A stretch of DNA of 64,000 nucleotides from Acidobacteriota bacterium (lineage in GTDB: Bacteria; Acidobacteriota; Terriglobia; Bryobacterales; Bryobacteraceae), in NCBI GenBank assembly GCA_014584705.1, contig JACTMJ010000024.1:186001-250000 (forward strand). Reading direction: 5' to 3'. Of this stretch, positions 1-8,906 are shown piece by piece; the first letter of the stretch is position 1; the number at the start of each line of letters is the position of its first letter. Under the pieces are notes generated by a model. It was not told where the DNA came from and searched no databases. It was given only the letters and a program-made list of their open reading frames with translations. The translations under genes were made by a program, and so were the position numbers.

Positions 1-2816
1 TTGGAGACGCCGAGCGATTTTGACCAGGTGTAGGAGACGCCAAACTGGAGACCGTTGGTCATGCGCCGGTTCACGGAAAGCTGCATCCCATGGTAGTTCG
101 ACGTGCCGTCGAACGTGCGCATGTTGATGTCGCCCATGCCAAGATAGGGCCGCAGGAAGTTGTTCGGCAAAACCCCGGTGGAAGTAGTCGTGTCCCGGTT
201 CGCGGGATCGAACTGCGCATACATCGGGATGGAATTGATATTGCGCTGGTTGATCAGATGCCGTGCCAGGCTGCCGATGTAAGAAACGTCGATCACGGAG
301 CGAAAGCCGAGTTCGCGCTGAACGCCGAAGCTGAAATTCATCGTCTTCGGCAGGCTTTGCTCCGCGCTTTCAACGACGGTGACATTCGGCGGGCCAACCG
401 TTCCCGTAGCCTGCAGGAACGTGTCCAGATTGCCGAAGTAAACAGTAGGGTTGAAGGACACCGGCGGCTGCCCGACCGTCGCGGAATAGACGTTGCCCTG
501 CGGCCGGTCGTAGAAAATGCCGAATCCGCCGCGTATCGCCATCTTTCCGTTCCCACCGGGATCAAAAGCAAATCCAAATCGGGGAGCCACGGAAAACGGC
601 GTCGTATAAAGGCCCTCGGGTGCGCCTTTGCCGCCGATCTGCATGCCGGGGGAGTAGTTGCCGGAACCCGGCACGAATAAGCCGATATAGGTAACCGGCA
701 CGATCGTCCCGTTCCGGGGATCGGCTGCCATGCGCTTCTTCGTCACCGGGTCAATCGCCGGACGGTACATCACAGCGGCCGAATCCGCACTATAGGTCGA
801 CGGAATGAACGTGGTCAGGAACTGGCGATCGTCGTGCGTCGCCGGAGAGATGTAGAAGCGGATTCCGAACTCCATCGTCAGTTTCCGCGAAGCGCGCCAG
901 GAATCCTGGGCGTAGAACTCGGTCTGCAGATAACGATAGTGGGAGTAGGTTCGCCGGTTGGCCTCCGAGTAGCTATTGAAGTTGCCCAGCAGCGCATTCG
1001 AAAAAGCGTAGTTCGAATCAAACGGGTTATTCACATTGCGGTCGAAGGTAATTGCGCCGCGCGTATTCGCTCCGCCCACCTCATCCTTCCGCATGCGCTC
1101 CAGGTAGATACCGAACTTGAAGGCGTGCGTGTCCTTGATCCAACTGAGGTTGTCCGCAAACGTGATCACCGGGTTGCGGTTGGTATACGGGATGTTGCCA
1201 ATCCCGCTGTTGATTCCGTTCTGAACGCCACCGAAACTCACATTCGGAATGGCCCCGGACTCGTTGGCTTCCGGATACCACTGGCCGATATTCCCCATCT
1301 TGTCGCGGGACAGCAGACTCGGGTCAGTGGGGTTAAATGTCTGCGCACGATTGCTGCCTCCGAAGTTGATCTGGTTCACCAGCGTCGGGCTGAACGTATT
1401 CGAAATGTGCAGAATGGCGCTGCGCCCGCGCTGTGGGCGCTTCGTGACGAACATGTCGTAGTTGTGGCTGCCGGCAGTCCAATTGCTGTACGGCCAGTTC
1501 TCGTCGTCGTTATCGCGGGTACCCCGGAAGTACACGCGCATGTTCTGGCTGATGTTGTAGTCGATCCGGAACAGATCCTGGCGGCGCGGAAACTCGCCGC
1601 TGTTGTTGGAACGGTAATTCCGCCGGTTCTGTTGCGCCGGGTCCGCTTCCGTATAGTTCGGCAGCGGGAAAAAATTGAGAATCGCCTGTCCGGTCTTGTT
1701 GATGCGTGCCGTCGGAATGACATTGCCGGGGAAGTTGACGCCCGTCGTGGGGTCCTTGATCGGAATCATCGTGCCATTGACATCGAGCGTCTTCGAAAAA
1801 TCACCCGTTCGTTCAATGGCAGTGGGCGTCGTGGCAAAAAGCGTTCCGGGGTAGTTCCGCCGCCGCACGAACTCCTGTGACCAGAAGAAGAAGAGTTTGT
1901 CTTTCTCCCGGTTGAAGTTCTTCAGGAAAACCGGCCCGCCAACGGTGTAGCCGAAATTCGCGATGCGTTCCACCGGACGCGGCGTGCGTGTGCGATTGCG
2001 GAAGAAGCTGTTCGCGTACAGGCTTTCGTGACGATGGAAGTAGTACGCGCTTCCGTGAAACTCCTGGGTGCCGCTCTTCGTGGTCACATTGATCGTACCG
2101 CCGCTGTTGCGGCCGTGCTCCGCCTGATAGTTGCTCGTAAGCACCACCACTTCCGCCACCGCATCCATGTTCGGTTGCACGTGAGAGCCGCCATTCGATC
2201 CGGTGTCGGTATTCTGAAGGCCGTCCAGTGCGAAGTTGATCGAAGTCGAACGCCCGCCGTTGATATGCAGTCCGCCGGCGCCGGGACCTTTCGACACATC
2301 CCGGGATTGCATGTTCTCGTCATAGACTCCGGGCAGGGTGGCAATCAGCGAAACGAAGTCGCGCCCCCGGATGGCTGTGTTCAGAAGTTGCGTTTCGGTT
2401 ACCAGACCGGATCGTTCGCTCGAAGCCGTCTGGATCGGCGTTGCTTCCGCCGTCACCTCCACTTTCTCCTGAACTTGTCCCACTTCAAGCACGACGTTGC
2501 CGAGCGAACGCCGCTCGTTCATCGTCACATTGATTTCTCTTACCTGATATGACCGGAAACCGGCCATCGTAACATCGAGCGAATAGGTGCCCGGCAGGAT
2601 GCTCGGGAACACAAAGATGCCAGCCGCATTGGATGTCGTCGTCTGTTTGGACGACGTCGCCTGGTTGGTCAGCACAATTTGAGCGCCGGGGATAACAGCC
2701 CCGCCCTGATCCATCACCGTACCGGTCAGCGCCGCGGTGATATTCTGTGCCGAAATGGGCACGATGAGCAGCAGAGCCAGCAGGCCCGTGCAGAGAGACG
2801 AATACACGTTCTTCAT
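1..2816 (-). CDS. TonB-dependent receptor, Oar-like, C-terminus cut by window edge
   Basis: Outer-membrane receptor expected to import large ligands, probably glycans or peptides, with TonB energy. The frame stays open from an ATG at 2816 to the window edge, giving about 938 residues without a stop. It starts with a signal peptide ending near PISAQ (residue 24). A carboxypeptidase-regulatory-like beta domain follows (about 25-110, with GTVMDQGGAVIPGAQIVLTN). A plug domain comes next (about 120-240, with INGGRSTSINFALDG), then a long barrel rich in aromatic strands such as QFGVSYTWSKSLG at the edge. This architecture is typical of the expanded Oar-like receptors of Acidobacteriota. The ligand cannot be read from sequence. 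The missing part is the last barrel strands. Confidence 0.9.
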   Translation of the reverse strand, partial: MKNVYSSLCTGLLALLLIVPISAQNITAALTGTVMDQGGAVIPGAQIVLTNQATSSKQTTTSNAAGIFVFPSILPGTYSLDVTMAGFRSYQVREINVTMNERRSLGNVVLEVGQVQEKVEVTAEATPIQTASSERSGLVTETQLLNTAIRGRDFVSLIATLPGVYDENMQSRDVSKGPGAGGLHINGGRSTSINFALDGLQNTDTGSNGGSHVQPNMDAVAEVVVLTSNYQAEHGRNSGGTINVTTKSGTQEFHGSAYYFHRHESLYANSFFRNRTRTPRPVERIANFGYTVGGPVFLKNFNREKDKLFFFWSQEFVRRRNYPGTLFATTPTAIERTGDFSKTLDVNGTMIPIKDPTTGVNFPGNVIPTARINKTGQAILNFFPLPNYTEADPAQQNRRNYRSNNSGEFPRRQDLFRIDYNISQNMRVYFRGTRDNDDENWPYSNWTAGSHNYDMFVTKRPQRGRSAILHISNTFSPTLVNQINFGGSNRAQTFNPTDPSLLSRDKMGNIGQWYPEANESGAIPNVSFGGVQNGINSGIGNIPYTNRNPVITFADNLSWIKDTHAFKFGIYLERMRKDEVGGANTRGAITFDRNVNNPFDSNYAFSNALLGNFNSYSEANRRTYSHYRYLQTEFYAQDSWRASRKLTMEFGIRFYISPATHDDRQFLTTFIPSTYSADSAAVMYRPAIDPVTKKRMAADPRNGTIVPVTYIGLFVPGSGNYSPGMQIGGKGAPEGLYTTPFSVAPRFGFAFDPGGNGKMAIRGGFGIFYDRPQGNVYSATVGQPPVSFNPTVYFGNLDTFLQATGTVGPPNVTVVESAEQSLPKTMNFSFGVQRELGFRSVIDVSYIGSLARHLINQRNINSIPMYAQFDPANRDTTTSTGVLPNNFLRPYLGMGDINMRTFDGTSNYHGMQLSVNRRMTNGLQFGVSYTWSKSLGVS

Positions 2817-2947
2817 CGACTAGACCCCCACAGCATGATGCACCTGGGCAGCCACCTGAAGTGAGAGAGCATTCCCGCTAGGGGCTACCCTTGGTTAAGG
2901 CATGCTACTCCGAAAATTCCGGAACTTCAAGGCTGAAATTGGTTAAC

Positions 2948-3946
2948 TTAAAGGGCCGCTCTGCGCTCGGTGCTGGAACGCTCCGCCAGTCGAACGGCGA
3001 AACGGAATGCCTCGCGCAGGCTGCGGGTGGACGCTTCACCCCGCCACGCTATATCAAACGCCGTGCCATGGTCCACGGACGTGCGAATGATGGGGAGGCC
3101 GAGGGCGATGTTGACGCCGCCCTCGAAATCGAGCAGCTTCGATGGGATGTGGCCCTGGTCATGGTACATACACACGACCGCGTCGAACTTCTTCTTCCTC
3201 ACCGCCATGTAGAACACAGTATCCGGAGGAAAGGGGCCTTCCACCCGCCACCCACGATCCCGCGCCATCGCAATCGCGGGCTGAATCTCATCAATCTCCT
3301 CACGCCCGAACAGTCCATGCTCCCCCGCATGCGGATTCAAACCCGCCACCGCAATCCGCGCGCCGGGACGAATGCGTTCGACTGCCTCCGCCGTAAGTTC
3401 CAGGATGCGGAAAATTCTCGGTGTACGGCATCGCTCGATCGCTTCGCGGAGCGAGCAGTGGGTGGTGACGTGGGTGACGATCAGATCCTTCGACGCCAGC
3501 ATAATCGTGACGTCCTTTACGCCGCACACCGCGCCGATCAGTTCCGTATGCCCGGTGAAGGAGGGGTCGCTGCGCTGTGTGGCCTCCTTGTTCATGGGAA
3601 GTGTCACCATGGCGGAGATCTCTCCGCGCAATGCCGTTTCCGCCGCGGCCACAACATACGCCCGCGCCGCCGCGCCCGACCGCGCATTCAGTTGGCCCGG
3701 GGTCACATCGGCGGCTGCAAGCAGCCCGAAGTCGATCACATTCAGGCAACCCGGTCGCAGTTCGCCGGTCGATGGGCACGAATAGAGAGGCAGGCAGGAA
3801 TGGATCTGCGTACGGCACCGGTCAAGCACAGCCAGGTCCCCGTATACGACAAACGGTTCCGGGAGTTCCCCGGCATCGGCCGCCATCAGCACAATCTCAG
3901 GCCCCACTCCGCTCGCATCGCCCATGGTGATCCCAATCGGTTTCAT
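2948..3946 (-). CDS. pdxA: PdxA-family 4-phospho-hydroxyacid dehydrogenase
   Basis: NAD-dependent metal-using dehydrogenase of 332 residues, full length for the family. Metal-site histidines are at 163 (THCSL), 206 (NPHAGE) and 262 (YHDQGHIPSK), with the substrate region FTGHTE at 130-135. The gene overlaps the upstream DUF1537 kinase by an ATGA. In characterised threonate and erythronate pathways a DUF1537 kinase phosphorylates the four-carbon acid and a PdxA2 enzyme oxidises and decarboxylates the 4-phosphate. The pairing therefore favours that catabolic role. Vitamin B6 synthesis (4-phosphohydroxy-L-threonine dehydrogenase) remains possible because the fold and motifs are shared and no other pdx gene is nearby. 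Confidence 0.88.
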   Translation of the reverse strand: MKPIGITMGDASGVGPEIVLMAADAGELPEPFVVYGDLAVLDRCRTQIHSCLPLYSCPSTGELRPGCLNVIDFGLLAAADVTPGQLNARSGAAARAYVVAAAETALRGEISAMVTLPMNKEATQRSDPSFTGHTELIGAVCGVKDVTIMLASKDLIVTHVTTHCSLREAIERCRTPRIFRILELTAEAVERIRPGARIAVAGLNPHAGEHGLFGREEIDEIQPAIAMARDRGWRVEGPFPPDTVFYMAVRKKKFDAVVCMYHDQGHIPSKLLDFEGGVNIALGLPIIRTSVDHGTAFDIAWRGEASTRSLREAFRFAVRLAERSSTERRAAL

Positions 3947-5043
3947 CGCTCCTCCGCCGCCATGAGTTCCTCCAGCATCCGGGGCGCGGAGAAGCCTCCC
4001 GCCACCGTAACAAACGTGCAGCCCCCTGCATGCGAGACCGCTACGCCCGGCATCAGTTCACCCAGCGGGGCGAGCCGCGCAACCCCCATCGCGCGGCACA
4101 CCGCGAGTACCGTATCACCACCGAAGATCACGATCCCGATTCTCTCCGCTCTGGCGATTCGCCTCGCCTCGTCCGCGGCTTGGCGTACCAGCGCCTCAAG
4201 TTCCGCCTCGGCATCGCCAGCGCCCGCATCGGCCGTCGCGAACACCGCGAAGCCCAACTCGCGCGCGCGTTTCATTTGAGCACGCGCGGCGGGATGCCTG
4301 CTGCCACAAACCACGAGCCATCGGTCAACATCCTCGACCCGCGCGCGCCGCACCTCTCCCGCACCGGAATCTCCGGCCCACGAAGCAATTCCACCCGCCG
4401 GTCCTGCGACCACGGGAGCGGTGCGTGCGCCGCGGCACTCCGCAATCAGTTCCGCCACCTCCGCTTCCGTTCCGGCGTCGCAAACAAGCACCTCCTCGCC
4501 ACCGATCTCCAGTCTCCTCCGGAGTTCCCCTGCCGAGCGGATCCATGCAACGGGCAGTCTGCTATCGAGCGCAATCACATCGGTAACCACGGAACCGCGC
4601 GCCGGATTGCGGCTATCTTGAGCAAACGCCGTTTGCGCCAGCGGAACTCCGTCAATCCGCAAAACGCCTCCCGCGACTGTGCGTCCCATGGCTGGATACG
4701 CGGGTATATACACCAAGGGCCTGCCGGGAAACGCGCTGATCAGCGCATCAAAACAAGCACCAATCGGTCCGCGAAGCGTCGAATCCGATTTCCAGTAGAG
4801 TCGCGGCGGAATAGGAATAACTGCGTCGTGGGTATGTGCAAGCCCGGCCAGCACCTCACGAACGCGTTTCCGCGCCATCGCCGGGGAATCGTGCCGCGTG
4901 GGTATCAGCAACACCTGAGCTTGTGCGGGGGGCGTTCTTCCCGCCTCAAGTTCCACTACCGTTTCGACGTGCAACGATGCCAAAATCGCGCCCGCTTCGA
5001 GCGCCCCGGTAGCATCGTCCGCCATCACCAGCAAAGGGCTCAC
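3943..5043 (-). CDS. Four-carbon acid sugar kinase (DUF1537 family)
   Basis: Predicted ATP-dependent kinase of 366 residues acting on threonate, erythronate or a related sugar acid. The N-terminal domain opens with MADDATGALEAG (residues 7-18), the family signature. The C-terminal nucleotide-binding half carries IVIFGGDTV and PGVAVSHAGG near residues 302-345. Start is GTG at 5043. It is somewhat shorter than the usual 400-430 residues. It is translationally coupled to the PdxA-like gene, which fits the known two-enzyme route from C4 sugar acids to dihydroxyacetone phosphate; an aldolase or isomerase for the later step is not visible here. Which stereoisomer is used cannot be decided from the sequence. 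Confidence 0.85.
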   Translation of the reverse strand: MSPLLVMADDATGALEAGAILASLHVETVVELEAGRTPPAQAQVLLIPTRHDSPAMARKRVREVLAGLAHTHDAVIPIPPRLYWKSDSTLRGPIGACFDALISAFPGRPLVYIPAYPAMGRTVAGGVLRIDGVPLAQTAFAQDSRNPARGSVVTDVIALDSRLPVAWIRSAGELRRRLEIGGEEVLVCDAGTEAEVAELIAECRGARTAPVVAGPAGGIASWAGDSGAGEVRRARVEDVDRWLVVCGSRHPAARAQMKRARELGFAVFATADAGAGDAEAELEALVRQAADEARRIARAERIGIVIFGGDTVLAVCRAMGVARLAPLGELMPGVAVSHAGGCTFVTVAGGFSAPRMLEELMAAEER

Positions 5044-5115
5044 GGTTCCAGACTAAACCGGTTCGCGACGCGACGGGAAATGTCGCCACTGGCAACGTAA
5101 CCATGGGCGCGAATC

Positions 5116-8100
5116 TCAGTCCGCCATCAGGGCCGGTTCTTCGCTAGCGCTGAAGTAGACGCAATCCGGATGATGGAAGATGATCGCGCTCACGCTCGCC
5201 TCGGGATCCATCATGAAGCCATCGGTCAGTTCCACGCCAATTTCCTCCGGCCGCAGGATCGTCCAGATGCCTCGTTGATCTTCGAGGTTCTGGCAAGCAG
5301 GGTAGCCGAAGCTGTAGCGTTTGCCGCGATACTTGGACGTGAAGCGCTGCTGCATCGTGAGCCCAGGTTCGTCGGGGATGCCCCAGTCTTCGCGTACCCG
5401 CCGGTGCAGCCACTCGGCCGCGGCTTCCGCGGTCTCAATTGCCAAGGCCTGCAATGCGTGCGCTTTCAGATAGTCGCCGGCCTCCTTCGCTTCGTCGGCA
5501 TGCGCGCGTACGCCCTCGCCCGCGGTCACTACGGAAAGGCCCATCGTGTCACGCCGGCCATTGCTCGCGGGCAGAATGAAGTCACTCAGGCAGAGCCCGT
5601 CTTCCTTGCCCTGCCGGGCGAAGTGCCAAGTCCAAACAGGGCTGCTCGCGCCACGTTCGAACAAATGGATGGAATTCCCGTCGCGTTCCGCTTCCATCAC
5701 CCGCCACACGGCACGAACCTTCAGGAAGCGGCTCGCCCACTGCTTCAATTCTTCAACGAAATGGAACAGTTCCAGCGCCTTCGGATCCCGTTCCGCGAGA
5801 AGCTTTTCAAAATGCCCCTTGAAGCCAAGGTGGCGGCCGTACAGCATATATGGATTGATGTAACCCCAGACCTCGTGCAGGTCGGGCACCACGCGCATCT
5901 GCCGCTCGTAGCTGGCTACCGGAGGAATCGGTATATCAATTCTCACCTTCGGGCTGCGCTCGGTGGAGCGGTTGACGACCGTGGATCTCGGTGCGACGAT
6001 CTCCGCGGGGGCCTCCGTGATGATCGCTGTCGCGAGCGCTTCCTCGCGAGTGGCAGGGTCCGTGATGCGGTTTAGCATCGCCAGGCCCGACATCGCATCG
6101 CGGCAATAGTAGGTGGGCGCTTTATACGCAACGGCGATCTTGCTGTGGGTGAAGCGTTCCGAAAGCGCCGCGCCGCCCACCAGCAAGGGCGCCTCAATTC
6201 CCGCATCACGAAAATCGTTCGCGGTCGCCACCATCTGCTGTGCGCTCTTCACCAGCAGACCGGAAAGTCCCACCGCATCCGGCTTCGTGCGTCGGAACTC
6301 CTGAATCAGCACTTCCGGCGGCACCTTGATGCCCAGGTTGATCACCTCATAGCCATTGTTCGAGAAAATGATTTCGACAAGGTTCTTTCCGATGTCGTGA
6401 ACGTCACCCTTCACCGTAGCCAGCATGATGCGCGCCCGCGCCACCACATCCGCCTTCTCCATGTATTGTTCGAGATGCGCAACCGAGGCCTTCATCACTT
6501 CGGCCGATTGCAGCACTTCCGCAACAATCAGTTCATTGGCGCCGAAAAGCCGCCCCACTTCGGTCATCCCCGCCATCAACGGGCCGTTGATAATTTCCAG
6601 CGGAGTCGCTCCCTCCGCCCGTTTCCGTTCGAGGTCCTCGATGAGCCCTTCCTTTGAACCCTCGATCACATAGTTGGCGAGCCGTTCATCGAGCGGCAGC
6701 TCCGAGAGTTGCTTGCTCTCCGTTCGCGATTTCGCCTCCCGGAAATGCGCGGCAATTTCCGCGATGCGGAACTGGTTGATCGCCACTCGTTGCTCAAGAC
6801 TTTGCTCGCGCCAGTCCTTTGGCGCGCCAAGCATGAGTTCCCTGCCCAGCACCTCTTCGGCAACCTCAGCGCCCTCGGGTGGCGTATTGTAGAGCAGGGT
6901 TTCCGCCAGCTTGCGTTCCTCCTCGGGGATCGAGGCGAAGCGCTCCAGCTTCTCCGTATTGACGATGGCGAGGTCGAGCCCCGCTTTCGTGCAGTGGTAA
7001 AGGAATACGGAATTCACCACTTCCCGCGCCGCCGGCGGAAGGCCGAAGGAAATGTTCGATACACCCAGAACGGTCTTTGCGATGGGCATCTCCTGTTTGA
7101 TCAGGCGCAATGCTTCGATGGTCTCCACCGCCCCGCCGACGTAATTTTCATCTCCGGTGGCGCAAGGGAAAACGAGAGGGTCGAAGATGATGTTCTCCGG
7201 CGGAATCCCGTACTTCTCGGTCAGCAGTCCATAGCTTCGCTGCGCCACGGCAAGCTTCCGCTCGCGAGTGAACGCCTGTGCTTGCACCGGGTCCTCGTCA
7301 ATGGTCCCCACGACCAGTGCCGCGCCGTAAGCTTTGGCCAGCGGACAGATGCGCTCGAACTTCTCCTCGCCATCCTCCAGGTTCACGGAATTGATGATGC
7401 TCTTCCCCTGGCAGTAGGTGAGCGCCCGTTCAATGGCCGCCTCATCCGTCGTGTCGATCATGATGGGCGCTTTGATCTTGCGGATGAGCTGGTCGTAAAA
7501 CGGTGCGATATCGGCGAGTTCGTCCCGGTCGCTCGATTGCAAACAAACGTCGATGATATGTGCGCCGGTGCGCACCTGGCGGCGCGCGATGTCGGTGGCT
7601 TCGTCCCACTTCTCTTCGGCAATCAGCCGCTTAAACGCCCGGCTTCCGATGACGTTGGTACGTTCACCCACGAGTAGCGGACGGTTCGAGTCCTCCGCCT
7701 CCACGGTATCGACACCGGAAAACACGGCTCGGTGGCTCGGAGACTTGCGCCCCCGAGGGGGACGGCTTGCGGCCATCTCCGCAATCGCTCGGATATGCGC
7801 CGGCGTCGTCCCGCAGCAGCCTCCCACAATGTTCAGCCAGCCGTTGTCGGCGAATCGGGCAAGCGCCTTCGCCAACTTCTCCGGCGTCTCCAGATAATTG
7901 CCCTCCACGTCGGGAAGTCCGGCATTGGGGTAACAGGAAATGCAGGTATGTGCGTGCTCGTGCAGCGTGCGCAGGTGGTCCGTCATGAACTCCGGGCCAG
8001 TAGCGCAATTGAGTCCGATCGAGAGCAGGTCCTGGTCGGCCAACGACACCCAAAGCGATTCCGCCGTTTGCCCGCCAAGCATCGTGCCGGTTGGCTCAAT

Positions 8101-8700
8101 GGTGCCGGAAACCATCACCGGCAGCCGGCTCAGGCCGAGTTCCGCCTTGAGGCGCTTGATCGCCAGCAGGGCCGCCTTCACGTTGCGCGTATCGTTGCAG
8201 GTTTCGAGCAGCAGGAGATCGACGCCACCTTCTAACAGGCCCTTCGCCTGCTGATAGTAGTTCTCTTTCAGCTCATCGAAAGTAACGCCGCCCGTGACGC
8301 TGATGGCCTTTGTTGTGGGTCCCATGGACCCCGCGACAAAGCGCGGCCGATCCGCGGTGGCGAAGGCATCGGCGGCGCGGCGCGCAATGCGTGCCGCCTC
8401 TACGTTGATGTCGTGATGCCGCGCTTCAAGTGCGTACTCCGCAAGCACCAGCGGCGTTGATCCGAAAGTGTTTGTCTCGACGATATCGGCCCCGGCCTCG
8501 AAATAAGCGCGGTGGACGTCTTCAATGACGTCCGGGCGTGTAAGCACCAGGTTCTCGTTGCAGCCTTCGAGCGCCGCGCCGCCGAAATCCTCCGCCGTGA
8601 GATGGCGCTCCTGGAGCATTGTGCCCATTGCGCCGTCGATCACTAATATCCGCTTCTCAAGCTGCTCGTAGAGCAAATGCTGACGTTCGATCTGATCCAC
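5116..8700 (-). CDS. metH: Cobalamin-dependent methionine synthase
   Basis: Cytoplasmic enzyme that moves a methyl group from methyltetrahydrofolate to homocysteine through cobalamin. At 1194 residues it has all four modules. The homocysteine domain spans about 1-320, with zinc ligands Cys232 (GLNCATG) and Cys295-Cys296 (GGCCGTT). The folate domain spans about 340-620. The cap and B12 domains span about 660-890, with the cobalt ligand His768 in GDVHDIGKN. The activation domain lies at the C-terminus with RYSFGYPACQNLEDQ. The folate domain reads DVCLQSSDRDE where the E. coli enzyme has DVNMDEGMLD, which I take for a lineage subtype. Start is GTG at 8700 with a GGGG stretch 7-10 bases upstream. 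I found no recognisable cobalamin or SAM riboswitch in the 206-bp leader. Confidence 0.97.
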   Translation of the reverse strand: MDQIERQHLLYEQLEKRILVIDGAMGTMLQERHLTAEDFGGAALEGCNENLVLTRPDVIEDVHRAYFEAGADIVETNTFGSTPLVLAEYALEARHHDINVEAARIARRAADAFATADRPRFVAGSMGPTTKAISVTGGVTFDELKENYYQQAKGLLEGGVDLLLLETCNDTRNVKAALLAIKRLKAELGLSRLPVMVSGTIEPTGTMLGGQTAESLWVSLADQDLLSIGLNCATGPEFMTDHLRTLHEHAHTCISCYPNAGLPDVEGNYLETPEKLAKALARFADNGWLNIVGGCCGTTPAHIRAIAEMAASRPPRGRKSPSHRAVFSGVDTVEAEDSNRPLLVGERTNVIGSRAFKRLIAEEKWDEATDIARRQVRTGAHIIDVCLQSSDRDELADIAPFYDQLIRKIKAPIMIDTTDEAAIERALTYCQGKSIINSVNLEDGEEKFERICPLAKAYGAALVVGTIDEDPVQAQAFTRERKLAVAQRSYGLLTEKYGIPPENIIFDPLVFPCATGDENYVGGAVETIEALRLIKQEMPIAKTVLGVSNISFGLPPAAREVVNSVFLYHCTKAGLDLAIVNTEKLERFASIPEEERKLAETLLYNTPPEGAEVAEEVLGRELMLGAPKDWREQSLEQRVAINQFRIAEIAAHFREAKSRTESKQLSELPLDERLANYVIEGSKEGLIEDLERKRAEGATPLEIINGPLMAGMTEVGRLFGANELIVAEVLQSAEVMKASVAHLEQYMEKADVVARARIMLATVKGDVHDIGKNLVEIIFSNNGYEVINLGIKVPPEVLIQEFRRTKPDAVGLSGLLVKSAQQMVATANDFRDAGIEAPLLVGGAALSERFTHSKIAVAYKAPTYYCRDAMSGLAMLNRITDPATREEALATAIITEAPAEIVAPRSTVVNRSTERSPKVRIDIPIPPVASYERQMRVVPDLHEVWGYINPYMLYGRHLGFKGHFEKLLAERDPKALELFHFVEELKQWASRFLKVRAVWRVMEAERDGNSIHLFERGASSPVWTWHFARQGKEDGLCLSDFILPASNGRRDTMGLSVVTAGEGVRAHADEAKEAGDYLKAHALQALAIETAEAAAEWLHRRVREDWGIPDEPGLTMQQRFTSKYRGKRYSFGYPACQNLEDQRGIWTILRPEEIGVELTDGFMMDPEASVSAIIFHHPDCVYFSASEEPALMAD

Positions 8701-8786
8701 GCGAACCCCGTTAGTACTGACTTCTAAGCAAGCGTATAGCTAATGGATGACACTCCACAGCCCCCAGCTTTCCTTATATCAGTCTA

Positions 8787-8806
8787 GCGAGGAATCAGCC
8801 CCTCGC
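8787..8806. other. Hairpin in the 8907-11048 / metH intergenic region
   Basis: A perfect 6-bp stem (GCGAGG with CCTCGC) closes an 8-base loop in the 206-bp gap between the hydrolase stop and the metH start. There is no following T-run on either strand, so it is not a convincing intrinsic terminator. It may belong to the metH leader. The rest of 8701-8906 holds no gene I can support. Confidence 0.3.
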
Positions 8807-8906
8807 CACGAATGCCTCATTGAATGCAAGGGAATAGATACTGAACGGCTAACAAATAGCAGCGGATGGAGCGGTTCTCCGGTTGAATGAACGTCCCACC
8901 GTGCAT

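Noticed and set aside
90..1880. Plus-strand open frames of 196 and 348 codons
   Set aside because: They lie antisense to the continuous TonB receptor frame, have arginine- and valine-rich composition typical of shadow frames, and no family resemblance.
2891..4279. 462-codon plus-strand frame opposite pdxA and the DUF1537 gene
   Set aside because: Shadow frame: both minus-strand genes have intact family motifs through the whole stretch.
8701..8906. Cobalamin or SAM riboswitch before metH
   Set aside because: I looked for the B12-box and for the SAM-I, SAM-II and SAH conserved cores on the coding strand and found none; only a short 6-bp hairpin is present.
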